A stretch of DNA of 64,000 nucleotides from an uncultured Aquimarina sp. Its GTDB lineage: Bacteria; Bacteroidota; Bacteroidia; Flavobacteriales; Flavobacteriaceae. The notes under the pieces were generated by a model. The model saw only the letters and a list, made by a program, of their open reading frames with translations. It ran no database searches and was not told the DNA's origin. Positions 23,329-31,744 of this stretch are shown piece after piece. Position 1 is the stretch's first letter. Every line of letters begins with the position of its first letter. The stretch covers positions 1 through 64,000 of the forward strand of contig CANNFM010000020.1 in assembly GCA_947503835.1 (NCBI GenBank), written 5' to 3'. The position numbers and the translations under genes were made by a program.

Positions 23329-24186
23329 TTAATATTTTCTTACTTTTTGTTTGTGACCATTAGAGTGCAATAGGTGTATACAATTACTAATGTCACCATT
23401 GGGATGTTGGGGATGCGTACAGTTATAAACATCTCCATTGGGATGACAAGGAACTATATAGCCATAATAATTTGTACATCTATGTGAGCACTGAGATATA
23501 TCTCCTCTGGGATGAGCCTGATGAGTGCATCGCCTTATATCTCCTCTGGGATGGGCTGGATGGGAACATTTTGTTATGATATATTCGTATTCAATACGTT
23601 CTTCTTCCTTGTTTCCATATTTGTAACCCTTTAAAACAAGTTTTGCCCTTTCTCTTCCTGGAGAGTGAGTATCGTGCTTATTATTATTTTCTGGTAAATT
23701 GTAAAGATAGTTATACACCATATCTATATCATATCCATATGCAGCCAGAAATTTTCCTGCATAAACATCTGCTTCATCTTCGGTTTCGGTTCTAGAAGTA
23801 CGTACTCGCCAAGTAGAGCCATAGGGATTATATATATTTGCCTGATGTCCAAGGGCCTGATGTGCCCACTCGTGAGCAAAAACATAGGCTAATATGTTTT
23901 TATTTTTATTAATGGTAGAGTAATCCAGAATTATTAATCCACCGTGGTGGGCTTGCCCCCAGCTAAATGTCTGATGAAAAATTATAGGATAATCCATCCC
24001 GGTATAACTCTTCAGCTGTTTATATACACTATAGGCTTTAGGATAATTGTACGCATAATATACTTTTCCTCCGTATGCATCTCTCCACTCATTAATTAGA
24101 TATTGTTGTTGTTTGGTAAGGTTATATTGGGCTGATGCGTTATAGCCAATTAAGAGTAAGACGAGCACCACGAATATATTTTTCAT
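23329..24186 (-). CDS. Secreted zinc metallopeptidase with Cys/His repeat tail
   Basis: A 285-residue exported protein. After SPI signal MKNIFVVLVLLLIGYNASAQ comes a peptidase domain with HEWAHQALGHQ (HExxH, about residues 104-114) and TETEDEADVYAGKFLA, which supplies the third zinc ligand region as in M48-like gluzincins. The C-terminal 80 residues are a repeat of about 13-14 residues of the form C(S/T)HPAHPRGDIxx: Cys, then His pairs, then HPxGD. The tail could bind metal or form disulfides. I do not know this combination from a described family. Confidence 0.8.
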   Translation of the reverse strand: MKNIFVVLVLLLIGYNASAQYNLTKQQQYLINEWRDAYGGKVYYAYNYPKAYSVYKQLKSYTGMDYPIIFHQTFSWGQAHHGGLIILDYSTINKNKNILAYVFAHEWAHQALGHQANIYNPYGSTWRVRTSRTETEDEADVYAGKFLAAYGYDIDMVYNYLYNLPENNNKHDTHSPGRERAKLVLKGYKYGNKEEERIEYEYIITKCSHPAHPRGDIRRCTHQAHPRGDISQCSHRCTNYYGYIVPCHPNGDVYNCTHPQHPNGDISNCIHLLHSNGHKQKVRKY

Positions 24187-24312
24187 TGTCTAAGTGTTAT
24201 GCTTATTAAAGCGTAGATAATTTTTTTAACTGTATTCATTGTTTTATTAAGTAGGAATATTCTGGGTGCTTTACTGAAATATTATAAGTATGTTTTAATT
24301 TATGTTGTCGAG

Positions 24313-24391
24313 TTTCTTTACTAATCTACCTCAATATTTCTAACATCCCGATGAGGGAAACCGTAAGGAATTTTAAAAAGATTTTTGTATG
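24313..24391. repeat. Dispersed intergenic repeat, copy E
   Basis: CTTTACTAATCTACCTCAAT, TTTCTAACATCCCGATGAGG and AAACCGTAAGGAATTTTAAA are the 3' two thirds of the repeat seen at copies C and D. The 5' palindrome is missing or diverged. Confidence 0.7.
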
Positions 24392-24392
24392 A

Positions 24393-24443
24393 CACCTTCG
24401 ACAGGCCTGTCCTGAGCTTGTCGAAGGGCTCAGGGGCCATACT
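24393..24443. repeat. REP-like CTTCGAC palindrome
   Basis: CACCTTCGACAGGCCTGTCC, then TGAGCTTGTCGAAGGGCTCA and GGGG. CTTCGACA pairs with TGTCGAAG. The same sequence type recurs at 21906, 23080, 26065 and, as CTTCGGCAAGCTCAG, in the 15-17 kb array. Confidence 0.75.
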
Positions 24444-24458
24444 TCAATGTGGGGTGTT

Positions 24459-25103
24459 TTATTCTATGTCTACAGGAATAGACGTGCCCCCATTTACGGT
24501 CCCAAGATGAATTACCGATGGGCGATCAATTTGCACTTTGGGTGTACTTATGTCGAACCGTAGTTGAGCAGATAACATAGCCCTGCAGGGATCGTAGTCA
24601 CTTAAATCAACTACTTTAAAATTGTATTGAAGGGGAGCACTTTTATACGAGATTCCGTCCCATTCTAAAGAGAATAGGTGAGGAAAACAACCGCCACTAT
24701 ATTGTAAATCAACCACCAGATTATTAGTCTCCTTGTCAAAAGAAGCTCCTTTTAAAATGGTTAAATTGGATTGTTCTTTGGTAAACTCTTCGACCTTCTT
24801 TGCTTTTAGTTGAACGGTTTCTATGTCCTTTTCGGAGGGGTTTAATCTGGGCTGCGTAATCCTAACCCCATTAGCATCATTATTTCCTGTCCAAGGTGCT
24901 TCAACAGAGAAGGGTTCCATCTTATCAGAACCAAATACAGAAGTGGGTAGTACCTCAAGAGTATATCCCCAAATCCCATCTTTTGGCGGATGTACATAAA
25001 TCATCGGGCTTAATTTAGCGACTAAGTTTGTTCTTGATAGTTGTCCAGAGACGATTACTTTTCCGTCCTCAGTAATATCAATTTTTTGAATGTAAGCTCT
25101 CAT
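24459..25103 (-). CDS. Unknown beta-rich protein, paired with lipoprotein
   Basis: A 214-residue protein with no signal peptide, starting MRAYIQKIDITEDGKVIVSG. It is beta-rich and contains NLVVDLQYSGGCFPHLFSLEW and DYDPCRAMLSAQLRFDIS, a Cys-containing pattern found in small Bacteroidetes proteins of unknown function. It lies 36 bp downstream of the lipoprotein gene at 25140-25949 and is probably co-transcribed with it. Confidence 0.65.
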   Translation of the reverse strand: MRAYIQKIDITEDGKVIVSGQLSRTNLVAKLSPMIYVHPPKDGIWGYTLEVLPTSVFGSDKMEPFSVEAPWTGNNDANGVRITQPRLNPSEKDIETVQLKAKKVEEFTKEQSNLTILKGASFDKETNNLVVDLQYSGGCFPHLFSLEWDGISYKSAPLQYNFKVVDLSDYDPCRAMLSAQLRFDISTPKVQIDRPSVIHLGTVNGGTSIPVDIE

Positions 25104-25139
25104 ATCTTTTTATTTAGGATTCATATTCATTTTTAAGTC

Positions 25140-25949
25140 TTAGGCTCCTTCAAATTCTTCGCATGTTAAAAAAGCTTCAAATTGTTGTATGCCATTGGTT
25201 TTGGATTCTGCGGTTATGGTAAACCTTACCGGATCTAATATGTCATCACTTTTGCATACAACTCTTATTAATCTTGTATTATGCCCTTGATCATTTCCAC
25301 AGGCCTCGAGTACAAAGTTTTGTTCCTCTTCTTCATGAATAATAATTTTTCTGGATAGCGTATTGATATTAATATTCACTTTTTCGTGTGACCAATTTGC
25401 TATAACGATGAATGATGTTCTTGGCTCATCAGCTGTTCGCCAGGCCAGCTTAACAGGATTGGGGGTTTTAATAGGGTAAGCTCGATAGGTGTAATCCAGA
25501 ACAATATTTTCACGAGGAGTTATAGGGACATCGGTTTCGAGAGTAGTTGTTTTTCTTTGATTTTCATGAAAGTATGTAGCTCTCTTATATTCTGCTAGGA
25601 ATTTAGCCTTAATCTTCTTGTCACAGTATAATGACTGAAAGGTGTCTTTTATTTTAAAATCCCAATGAACTCCAGTATGATTAATTGGGTTTACTCGAGT
25701 GCCATCATTTAATATTAAATATACGTTAACGCTGTTTTCAACTACAACAGAAGATTGCGTATTATCAGCGAATGCTCTTACTTTAAAAGTATATATCCCA
25801 TCTTTACCTGGTTGAGGAGATATACTTTCGTCGGTTAGCCTTATTTTAGCATATTCACAGCCTGTTAGCCAAAACGCAATACTTCCCAATACAAGTAATC
25901 TGCAAAGTGTTATTAATACACTTTTTATTTTTGTTTCAATAATTTTCAT
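25140..25949 (-). CDS. Lipoprotein, unknown function
   Basis: A 269-residue exported lipoprotein. The signal runs from a basic N-terminus through LVLGSIAFWLTGC (lipobox LTGC). The mature part starts with ISPQPGKDGIYTFKVRAFAD, an Ig-like or Bacterial-Ig-type strand order, and stays beta-rich. No family is recognised. It is first in a probable two-gene transcript with the gene at 24459-25103. Confidence 0.7.
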   Translation of the reverse strand: MKIIETKIKSVLITLCRLLVLGSIAFWLTGCEYAKIRLTDESISPQPGKDGIYTFKVRAFADNTQSSVVVENSVNVYLILNDGTRVNPINHTGVHWDFKIKDTFQSLYCDKKIKAKFLAEYKRATYFHENQRKTTTLETDVPITPRENIVLDYTYRAYPIKTPNPVKLAWRTADEPRTSFIVIANWSHEKVNININTLSRKIIIHEEEEQNFVLEACGNDQGHNTRLIRVVCKSDDILDPVRFTITAESKTNGIQQFEAFLTCEEFEGA

Positions 25950-26064
25950 AACGTATTAGTTTTGAATTAAGAGGGGTATTAAGCATGTAATGCTTATTGT
26001 TTACGTTCTCAAAATTATAATAGTTATATACGGGTTTCAATACCCAATAGTGGGGATATTTGTG

Positions 26065-26088
26065 CCCTTCGATAGGCTTGTCGAAGGG
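26065..26088. repeat. REP-like palindrome, left half
   Basis: CCCTTCGATAGGCTTGTCGA ending AGGG: CCCTTCGA pairs with TCGAAGGG. The G/T-rich array begins directly after it, and TCGAAGGG is repeated at 26242-26249 where the REP sequence resumes (GCTCAGGG). Confidence 0.7.
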
Positions 26089-26239
26089 TTTCTGGTTTTT
26101 GGTTTCTGGTTTTGGGTTTTGGGTTTCTGGTTTTTGGTTTTTGGTTTTTGGGTTTCAGGTTTCAGGTTTTTGGTTTCAGGTTTTGGTTTCAGGTTTTGGT
26201 TTCAGGTTTTGGGTTTTGGGTTTTTGGTTTTTGGTTTTC
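26089..26239. repeat. G/T-rich minisatellite
   Basis: About 150 bp built only from short variants of TGGTTTT, TGGGTTTT, TTTCTGG and TTTCAGG on the plus strand, with almost no A or C except in those steps. It has many GG and several GGG runs, so the strand could fold into weak G-quadruplexes. Read as protein it gives only FWFLVSGF-type sequence and is not coding. Confidence 0.85.
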
Positions 26240-26273
26240 CTTCGAAGGGCTCAGGGTACAGTATAGAAAATAA

Positions 26274-26298
26274 AAACACCGGTAGAACATCGGTGTTT
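26274..26298. terminator. Hairpin after the G/T array
   Basis: AAACACCG (26274-26281) and CGGTGTTT (26291-26298) form an 8-bp stem with a 9-nt loop. No gene ends close by on either strand, so its use is unclear. Apart from this, the REP and the G/T array, nothing is seen between 25950 and 26534. Confidence 0.4.
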
Positions 26299-26534
26299 GC
26301 TATAGAACTGTTTAAATCGATCAACTTTTTTGAAGAAAATTCGTACGCAATTATAATGAAATTAGTAATTGATCAAAGCACCCTACATAATCGGTTCATT
26401 TACTCTTGTATAGGGTTATTGTGCTAAAAATGATGTACTTTCCTTGTTGTGATCTAAAGTGTTTATTAATTTTAGTAAACAATTTTTCTTATTGTTAATT
26501 TATTATATAATAAGAATTATTACGCCTTAGATGT

Positions 26535-26723
26535 ATGGATAAGACCTTAATGTATATGATTTTTTTTATTGTTATCTTGGTTTTGCTTTGGGCAATGCCA
26601 AATAAGAAGATAGATACAATACGTAAGCTTTTCACATCTCTATTACAAGTGCTACCGATCACAAAAATTGCAGAAGCTTGTATACTGTATTTCAAAAATA
26701 AAAATACTCCAAAAGTAGAATAG
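26535..26723 (+). CDS. Small single-pass membrane protein (tentative)
   Basis: A 62-residue frame with one strong hydrophobic segment MYMIFFIVILVLLWAM near the N-terminus and a basic, helical C-terminal part ending FKNKNTPKVE. The composition is plausible for a real small membrane protein. No family and no clear promoter are seen. Confidence 0.4.
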   Translation: MDKTLMYMIFFIVILVLLWAMPNKKIDTIRKLFTSLLQVLPITKIAEACILYFKNKNTPKVE

Positions 26724-26912
26724 GTGCACATCTTTGATCGTGTAGAAGCGTTTTTCTGTGCCTTTCGATTGATTTTTTGAAGTGCCCCAGGTTCACAAGA
26801 AGTGTTGGGTTTCAGTATTCTGACTTCTTAATTTCTCAACCCTGCCTCCTGCCTTCTAACTCCTGACTTAAAAAGTATACCTTTGGGCCTTCAAAAAAAG
26901 TGGAAAACCTCT

Positions 26913-28481
26913 ATGAAAAAATATACACTGCTATTGTGTGCATTAACGATTAGTTTTTATGCTATCGCACAAGAAGATAAACTAACTAATCTTACTGTAT
27001 CGACTATTGATGATAAAGTACAGAAACATACTACTTTAGGAATAGGAAGTATTGGAGAACACTATTTTACGGTACATAGAAAAACCGTAGGTGGTCTGGC
27101 ACCCAAAAAAACATATACTGCGGTATTGTATGATCAGAACCTCAAAAAAATAAAGACGAATGTACTTGTGCTAAGAGTAGGTAACAATTTTACTCGTTAT
27201 GATGCTTTCGAAAATATAGGAGAGCATTTGTATCTGTTTTCTTCTTATCCCAAAAATAAAACACATATCAATACATATTATGCAAGGGAGTTTGATCCTA
27301 AAACTCTGGAACCTTTGGGACCAGAAAAATCAATAGCTGAGATAGCCTATGCAGAAGGAGGGAGGAATAATAGTGGTACGTTTTGGGTGGATAAATCACC
27401 AGATCATAGCAAGATTATGGTGTATTATGAACTGCCATGGACCAGGAAAGGCAATTTGAAATTTGGAGTCATCGTTTACGATACAACATTTACCAAATTA
27501 TGGGAAAAAGAACATGAAGTACCTTATAAGGATAAAAAATATAAGTTAGCAAGCTTTGCCGTTGACAATACGGGTAATGCTTATGTGATAGGGCGTCCAA
27601 AAAAGGAAATTAACAAAGGATATGATTTTATAAGCTTTACTAATAATGGCGCTAGTGTAAATACTTATACTATGGAAGTTCCGGATGATTTTGTGAGTAG
27701 TGTGGCCTGTAATATTACCATGGATAACCAAGTGGTTATTACTGGATTTACATCTCCAGGAGGGAGATATTTAGATACAGGTACCTACTATCATCGTTTT
27801 GATACTAAGACAGGAGATTTTGCGATTAAGAAACACAACAAGTTTATCAATCATCGCTTTTTAGATGCTGCTAATTTTAACAAAGCTTCAGAATTTTCTG
27901 AAGACGATAAGACAGGTTTTATATCTACTGTTGGGGATTACGATGACACCATCCTAAAAAAAGATGGGGGCGCATATATTATTGCAGAAGACTATTATAA
28001 AATGGTAAGAGACAACGATGTAGGAAATTATGCAGATAACGGGGAAATAACATATGAGTATAATGATGTATATGTGATCAATGTATCCCCTGATGGCGAA
28101 GTACTATGGGCGAGAACAATACCAAAACGACAGTATACCAAAAATGATTATTCAGACTATAGTTCTGTAATGACAGAGATAGTAAATGATGAACTAGTAC
28201 TTCTTTTTAATGACCATGTCAATAATCTGAACCGTGATCCAAGTAAGAAACTTAAAAAATTTAAAGGAAGTAAATCTAAAGGGGCTGTAGTGGTCATGAA
28301 GTATACCTTTGATAAAGATGGAAATATTGAAAAAGATACCGTAACCTTTGACGAAGACCAGAAAACCTTTATTAATCCCTGGAAATCTTTTAATCCTCAC
28401 GAGAAAGAACTGTTGTTCTTTACACAAAAATGGGGATTGTTGGAAAAAAGTAAAAAATATACGTTGTCAAGGCTTAAGTAA
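26913..28481 (+). CDS. Secreted protein, unknown function, propeller-like
   Basis: A 522-residue exported protein. MKKYTLLLCALTISFYAIAQ is an SPI signal, so the ATG at 26913 is preferred over an upstream TTG. The body has recurring beta segments with Asp/Gly turns (for example FTKLWEKEHEVPYKDKKYKL, DNTGNAYVIGRP, SPDGEVLWARTIPKRQ), which suggests a beta-propeller. The C-terminus KYTLSRLK is not a type IX sorting domain. It stands alone with no partner gene. Confidence 0.75.
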   Translation: MKKYTLLLCALTISFYAIAQEDKLTNLTVSTIDDKVQKHTTLGIGSIGEHYFTVHRKTVGGLAPKKTYTAVLYDQNLKKIKTNVLVLRVGNNFTRYDAFENIGEHLYLFSSYPKNKTHINTYYAREFDPKTLEPLGPEKSIAEIAYAEGGRNNSGTFWVDKSPDHSKIMVYYELPWTRKGNLKFGVIVYDTTFTKLWEKEHEVPYKDKKYKLASFAVDNTGNAYVIGRPKKEINKGYDFISFTNNGASVNTYTMEVPDDFVSSVACNITMDNQVVITGFTSPGGRYLDTGTYYHRFDTKTGDFAIKKHNKFINHRFLDAANFNKASEFSEDDKTGFISTVGDYDDTILKKDGGAYIIAEDYYKMVRDNDVGNYADNGEITYEYNDVYVINVSPDGEVLWARTIPKRQYTKNDYSDYSSVMTEIVNDELVLLFNDHVNNLNRDPSKKLKKFKGSKSKGAVVVMKYTFDKDGNIEKDTVTFDEDQKTFINPWKSFNPHEKELLFFTQKWGLLEKSKKYTLSRLK

Positions 28482-28631
28482 CAAGATCAGAGATTAGGTT
28501 TCAACCCTGTAATGTTCAATGTCCAAAGCTTTTGAGAATACATTGTAGATACGACAGAAGGTGATCTATCAGGTACAAAAATCAGAAGCTACCATTATGA
28601 TTATTTTTTAAAATCACTAATCAATTAATGG

Positions 28632-29051
28632 TTATGCTTTTTTATTGTTTTTGAAGTACATCATTAGTGATATGACCAACAGGATAAAGGCTATGCCAAA
28701 TCCAAAAACACCAATGTTGATTCCCAGGATCGTTTTTTCGCTACCATCAAGAAACCTCATAGAACCACCGTACATATCTTGCAATGTAAAAGCGATCAAA
28801 AAACTACCCGTAACAACCATACTTAGCGTCGAACTCAAAAGTACTTCTCTTTTTTTCCAAATTAACCAAAGGCATAAGATCCCAATACTGGTATTGGTAA
28901 AAAGTTGCCATACTTCATGAATCCGTGCATGGGGAGTCCAGTCGGGATTAAACACATGGGTGGTATTAATTTCGAGATAGGGGACAACGATAGCATATAA
29001 GATTACACTAAAGGTAATGGCAGTTTTTTGCAAGACGAGATTGTTTTTCAT
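28632..29051 (-). CDS. Four-helix membrane protein
   Basis: A 139-residue protein with four hydrophobic segments. Between helices 1 and 2 it has the conserved-looking motif HVFNPDWTPHARIHEVWQL, known to me from a family of small bacterial and fungal membrane proteins without assigned role. It is 48 bp downstream of the cyclase-family gene on the same strand. Confidence 0.7.
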   Translation of the reverse strand: MKNNLVLQKTAITFSVILYAIVVPYLEINTTHVFNPDWTPHARIHEVWQLFTNTSIGILCLWLIWKKREVLLSSTLSMVVTGSFLIAFTLQDMYGGSMRFLDGSEKTILGINIGVFGFGIAFILLVISLMMYFKNNKKA

Positions 29052-29099
29052 GATGAGTGTATATATAAAGTTAAGGTGTTTTTAGTATGCAATATCCTA

Positions 29100-29864
29100 T
29101 TAATCATCTAGAATGGCTACCACTCTTGCAGGAGCAGCAGAGCCACCTTTAATCTTTATAGGAAAAGCAGCAACTTTAAAGCCCTGATAGGGTAGTGCAT
29201 CTAAATTGGTAAGTTGTTCCATATGGCAATATTCTTTATCAACGCCTACCAAATGGGCTTCCCAAAATAATTCTGGATTGTTATTCTTTTTGGCTTCTTT
29301 AATTAAAAAGGGCAACGGTAAATCCCAACCCCATTGGTCTATTCCCATTACCTTTATTCCTTTGCTGATCAACCACTCGGTAGCCTCGGCGCTCATACCA
29401 GTACCTTTAAGAAAAAAGTCTTTGGTACCCATGTATTGATCTCTTCCGGTTTTTATGAGCACAATCATATTGGGCTGTAGGGTGATGTTTTCTTTTTCTA
29501 CAAAAGTTTCAATGTCTTTGGCAGTAATGGGATCATAATCGGCTTTGTGCTTCATATCGATTACTACTCCTTGTCCAAAACACCAGTCCAAAGGTACCTG
29601 GTCTATAGTTTTGGCTGGTTTGCCTTCGCAAGTAGGGCCGTAGTGCCATGGAGCATCAATATGAGTGGTAGAATGAACCCCCATTTTTTTAATGCTATCG
29701 TCTGCCCAGCCTATAAAACCTTTCGGAAACAATCTAAAGGGTAATCCTAAATATCGAATTAGCCATTTGGCTTTGCGATGAGGTTTGTGCTTGATTTTCA
29801 CTTTCATGAAAAAAGGGTCGCCAGGGTTGTATTGTATCGTTTTAGATAAATCAATTATTTGCAT
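29100..29864 (-). CDS. Cyclase-family metal hydrolase (kynurenine formamidase-like)
   Basis: A 254-residue enzyme of the PF04199 cyclase family. The metal motif HSTTHIDAPWHYGP corresponds to the HxGTHxDxPxH signature of bacterial kynurenine formamidases (KynB), isatin hydrolases and related enzymes; here Gly is replaced by Ser. Other family features are KTGRDQYMG, GIKVMGIDQWGWD and the end GSAAPARVVAIL. Kynurenine 3-monooxygenase is encoded 12 kb away, but the substrate cannot be fixed from sequence. Confidence 0.85.
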   Translation of the reverse strand: MQIIDLSKTIQYNPGDPFFMKVKIKHKPHRKAKWLIRYLGLPFRLFPKGFIGWADDSIKKMGVHSTTHIDAPWHYGPTCEGKPAKTIDQVPLDWCFGQGVVIDMKHKADYDPITAKDIETFVEKENITLQPNMIVLIKTGRDQYMGTKDFFLKGTGMSAEATEWLISKGIKVMGIDQWGWDLPLPFLIKEAKKNNNPELFWEAHLVGVDKEYCHMEQLTNLDALPYQGFKVAAFPIKIKGGSAAPARVVAILDD

Positions 29865-29896
29865 GTTGGTTCGCTATTTTGATATATGTGTATACA

Positions 29897-29904
29897 CAAA
29901 ACTA
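29897..29904 (-). promoter_or_regulatory. Possible -7 box of the cyclase gene
   Basis: CAAAACTA on the plus strand reads TAGTTTTG on the minus strand, fitting TAnnTTTG, 33 bp before the start codon. No clear TTG lies at the right distance upstream. Confidence 0.35.
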
Positions 29905-30039
29905 ACAGAATTTTTCGGATATGAAGTGATCTTGATTCTGTATATAAATATTTAAAAAAGTTTAACAGAACTATTAGAGTAGCATGACTAATGTCATTGT
30001 TATTCTTCTCTTTTTCAGCTTCTTTCGAAGAAAAATTAG

Positions 30040-30588
30040 ATGATGTGGTTCCTGGTATTCGTTATCCTACTATTAGCATTGATTTTGTATGTGCTGTTTG
30101 CAAAGATCGAAGTATATATTAATACCGACCAGAATCAATACGAAGTACAACTACAAGGTATAGCCACGGCAAGTGTCGAAGAACATGAACAAGAATTGTT
30201 GCGTATAAAGTTGAGGGTCTTTCTATTGAATTTTTATTTCTATCCACTCAGAAAAATCCTTCGAAAAACTAAGGGTAATAGCCTTCGGCAAGCTCAGAAG
30301 AACAAGAAAGAAGAAGTAAAGAAGACAGAAGTTAAGACTAGCAAGAAAGGTAGTAAGAGATTTAGCTTCAGAAAAATTATAACGATTTTAAGAACATTCA
30401 AAGTAAAAAGAATGTTGCTGGATATAGATACCGGGGATGATATTCAGAATGCAAAATTATATCCGCTTTTCGGATTTATGAACCATTATATAGGAACATT
30501 CACTATTAATTTTGAAGGAAAAAATCAATTGATAGTGCAGATACATAATAGACCAATATATATTATTAAATCATTTATAAACCAATAA
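30040..30588 (+). CDS. DUF2953 (YtfI-like) membrane-anchored protein
   Basis: A 182-residue protein with one N-terminal membrane helix (MMWFLVFVILLLALILYVLF), then beta strands AKIEVYINTDQ and RIKLRVFLLNFYFYPL, a basic linker, and a C-terminal domain with LDIDTGDDIQNAKLYPLFGF, which match DUF2953. It precedes a YtfJ/GerW-like gene by 11 bp, the same order as ytfI-ytfJ in Bacillus. Residues LRQAQ in the basic linker are encoded by a dispersed REP core. Confidence 0.75.
   Translation: MMWFLVFVILLLALILYVLFAKIEVYINTDQNQYEVQLQGIATASVEEHEQELLRIKLRVFLLNFYFYPLRKILRKTKGNSLRQAQKNKKEEVKKTEVKTSKKGSKRFSFRKIITILRTFKVKRMLLDIDTGDDIQNAKLYPLFGFMNHYIGTFTINFEGKNQLIVQIHNRPIYIIKSFINQ
30283..30297. repeat. REP core inside a coding sequence
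   Basis: CTTCGGCAAGCTCAG is identical to the core at 15897-15911 and to the inverted copies at 15549-15563 and 15789-15803. Here it is in frame within the DUF2953 gene and encodes LRQAQ. Confidence 0.8.
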
Positions 30589-30599
30589 AACATACAATC

Positions 30600-30971
30600 A
30601 TGGAGTTACATTTTGAAGAATTATTAGGGCAAATCACAGATTTTATAAAAAGTGAAGCAAAGACCGAAACTGTTGTTGGCGATGCTTTTGACCTTGGAGA
30701 GTTTAAATGCGTACCGGTAATTAGAGTAGGTATGGGGTTTGGCTCTGGAGGAGGAGAAGGAACCGAATCAAAAGCCAGAAAAGGGCAAGGCGTAGGTGCA
30801 GGAGCGGGTGTAGGTATCGAGCCTATTGGTTTCTTAGTCGCCAAAGGAGACGAGATCTCATTCCTGGCCGCAGGAAAAACAAGAGGTCTGGCCGCTTTGT
30901 TTGAAAAAGTACCCGATATGATCGAGTCTTTCGCTAAAACTCGAGCTAAAGGCGAAGAGGCAGAAGTATAA
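30600..30971 (+). CDS. GerW/YtfJ-family protein
   Basis: A 123-residue protein of the YtfJ (spore_YtfJ, PF09579) family: FEELLGQITDFIKSEAKTET, VVGDAFDLGEFKCVPVIRVG, a glycine-rich stretch GMGFGSGGGEG with GQGVGAGAGVGIEPIGFLV, and a hydrophobic helix ending the protein. In spore formers the homologue is needed for germination, but the family is widespread in non-spore-formers with no known role. It is transcribed with the DUF2953 gene and ends at a strong terminator. Confidence 0.85.
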   Translation: MELHFEELLGQITDFIKSEAKTETVVGDAFDLGEFKCVPVIRVGMGFGSGGGEGTESKARKGQGVGAGAGVGIEPIGFLVAKGDEISFLAAGKTRGLAALFEKVPDMIESFAKTRAKGEEAEV

Positions 30972-30977
30972 AAAAAT

Positions 30978-31010
30978 GCTCTACGAAGTCAGAAGGCTTC
31001 GTAGAGCTTT
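30978..31010 (+). terminator. Terminator after the GerW-like gene
   Basis: GCTCTACGAAG (30978-30988) pairs with CTTCGTAGAGC (30997-31007) in a perfect 11-bp stem with an 8-nt loop, followed by TTT. It may also serve the convergent gene ending at 31039. Confidence 0.75.
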
Positions 31011-31038
31011 ATGGTATATTTCTTCTACATACATAATC

Positions 31039-31671
31039 TTAATAGGATAACCCCGGCGTTTGATGCATATAGTTTTTATTGCCTACTTGTTTCAGAATAA
31101 AATCGGCCACATCGGCTCTTGAAATTTTAAGTTTTACCGATCTATCATTTGGGCTAAATCCATGCAGGTAGTCCTCTGTTTTTTTTCCATCGGTAAAGGC
31201 ACCTGGTCTTACAATAGTCCAATCTAAGTTACTATGCCTAACATACTCCTCTTGCAATTCATGGTCTAAAAAAACTTGTTTTAAATACCAACCAAACATA
31301 ATGTGTTTCCAGAAAAAGTTGAGGTTATTATTACTCTCACCCGCACCTAATGTGCTTTGGCAGATTAATCGGGTAACACCACAATCTTTCATGGCCGCAA
31401 TAATGTTTTTTGTTCCTTCTGATCGAACAGTGCTTTTTCTGCTTTTTCCGGATCCTAATGCTATAATAACTACATCCTGACCTTTAACCGCATTTTGTAC
31501 ATCGATAGGGTTACATACATCCCCTTCGGTAGTGCTTAGATTTGGATGTTTGAATGTATCCAGTTTTGAAGCATCTCTACAAAATGCCAATACTTCATGC
31601 CCTTTTTCGAGTGACTGCTCTATTAGATGTTTACCTATGGTTCCTGTAGAGCCAAATACAATAACTTTCAT
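31039..31671 (-). CDS. NAD(P)-binding atypical SDR protein (NmrA-like)
   Basis: A 210-residue Rossmann protein. The dinucleotide motif is VIVFGSTGTIGKHLIEQ, followed by VLAFCRDASKLD, TEGDVCNPIDVQNAVKGQDV and VVIIALGSG, with LDWTIVRPGAFTDG further on. This is the order of atypical SDR/NmrA-like oxidoreductases or redox sensors. It lacks the YxxxK catalytic pair of classical SDRs. It follows the AraC-type regulator gene by 73 bp on the same strand and may be its target. Confidence 0.85.
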   Translation of the reverse strand: MKVIVFGSTGTIGKHLIEQSLEKGHEVLAFCRDASKLDTFKHPNLSTTEGDVCNPIDVQNAVKGQDVVIIALGSGKSRKSTVRSEGTKNIIAAMKDCGVTRLICQSTLGAGESNNNLNFFWKHIMFGWYLKQVFLDHELQEEYVRHSNLDWTIVRPGAFTDGKKTEDYLHGFSPNDRSVKLKISRADVADFILKQVGNKNYMHQTPGLSY

Positions 31672-31744
31672 AATTTTTTATTTAAGATTATGAAGCAAAA
31701 GTAATTACCGCCCAACGGTAAAAATTGAACAAAACCGACAAAAC

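Noticed and set aside
25990..26427. 145-codon plus-strand frame over the G/T array
   Set aside because: It consists of FWFLVSGF-type low-complexity sequence produced by the repeat; no promoter or family.
30600..30971. Evidence for sporulation
   Set aside because: YtfJ-family proteins occur widely outside spore formers and no other sporulation genes are seen.
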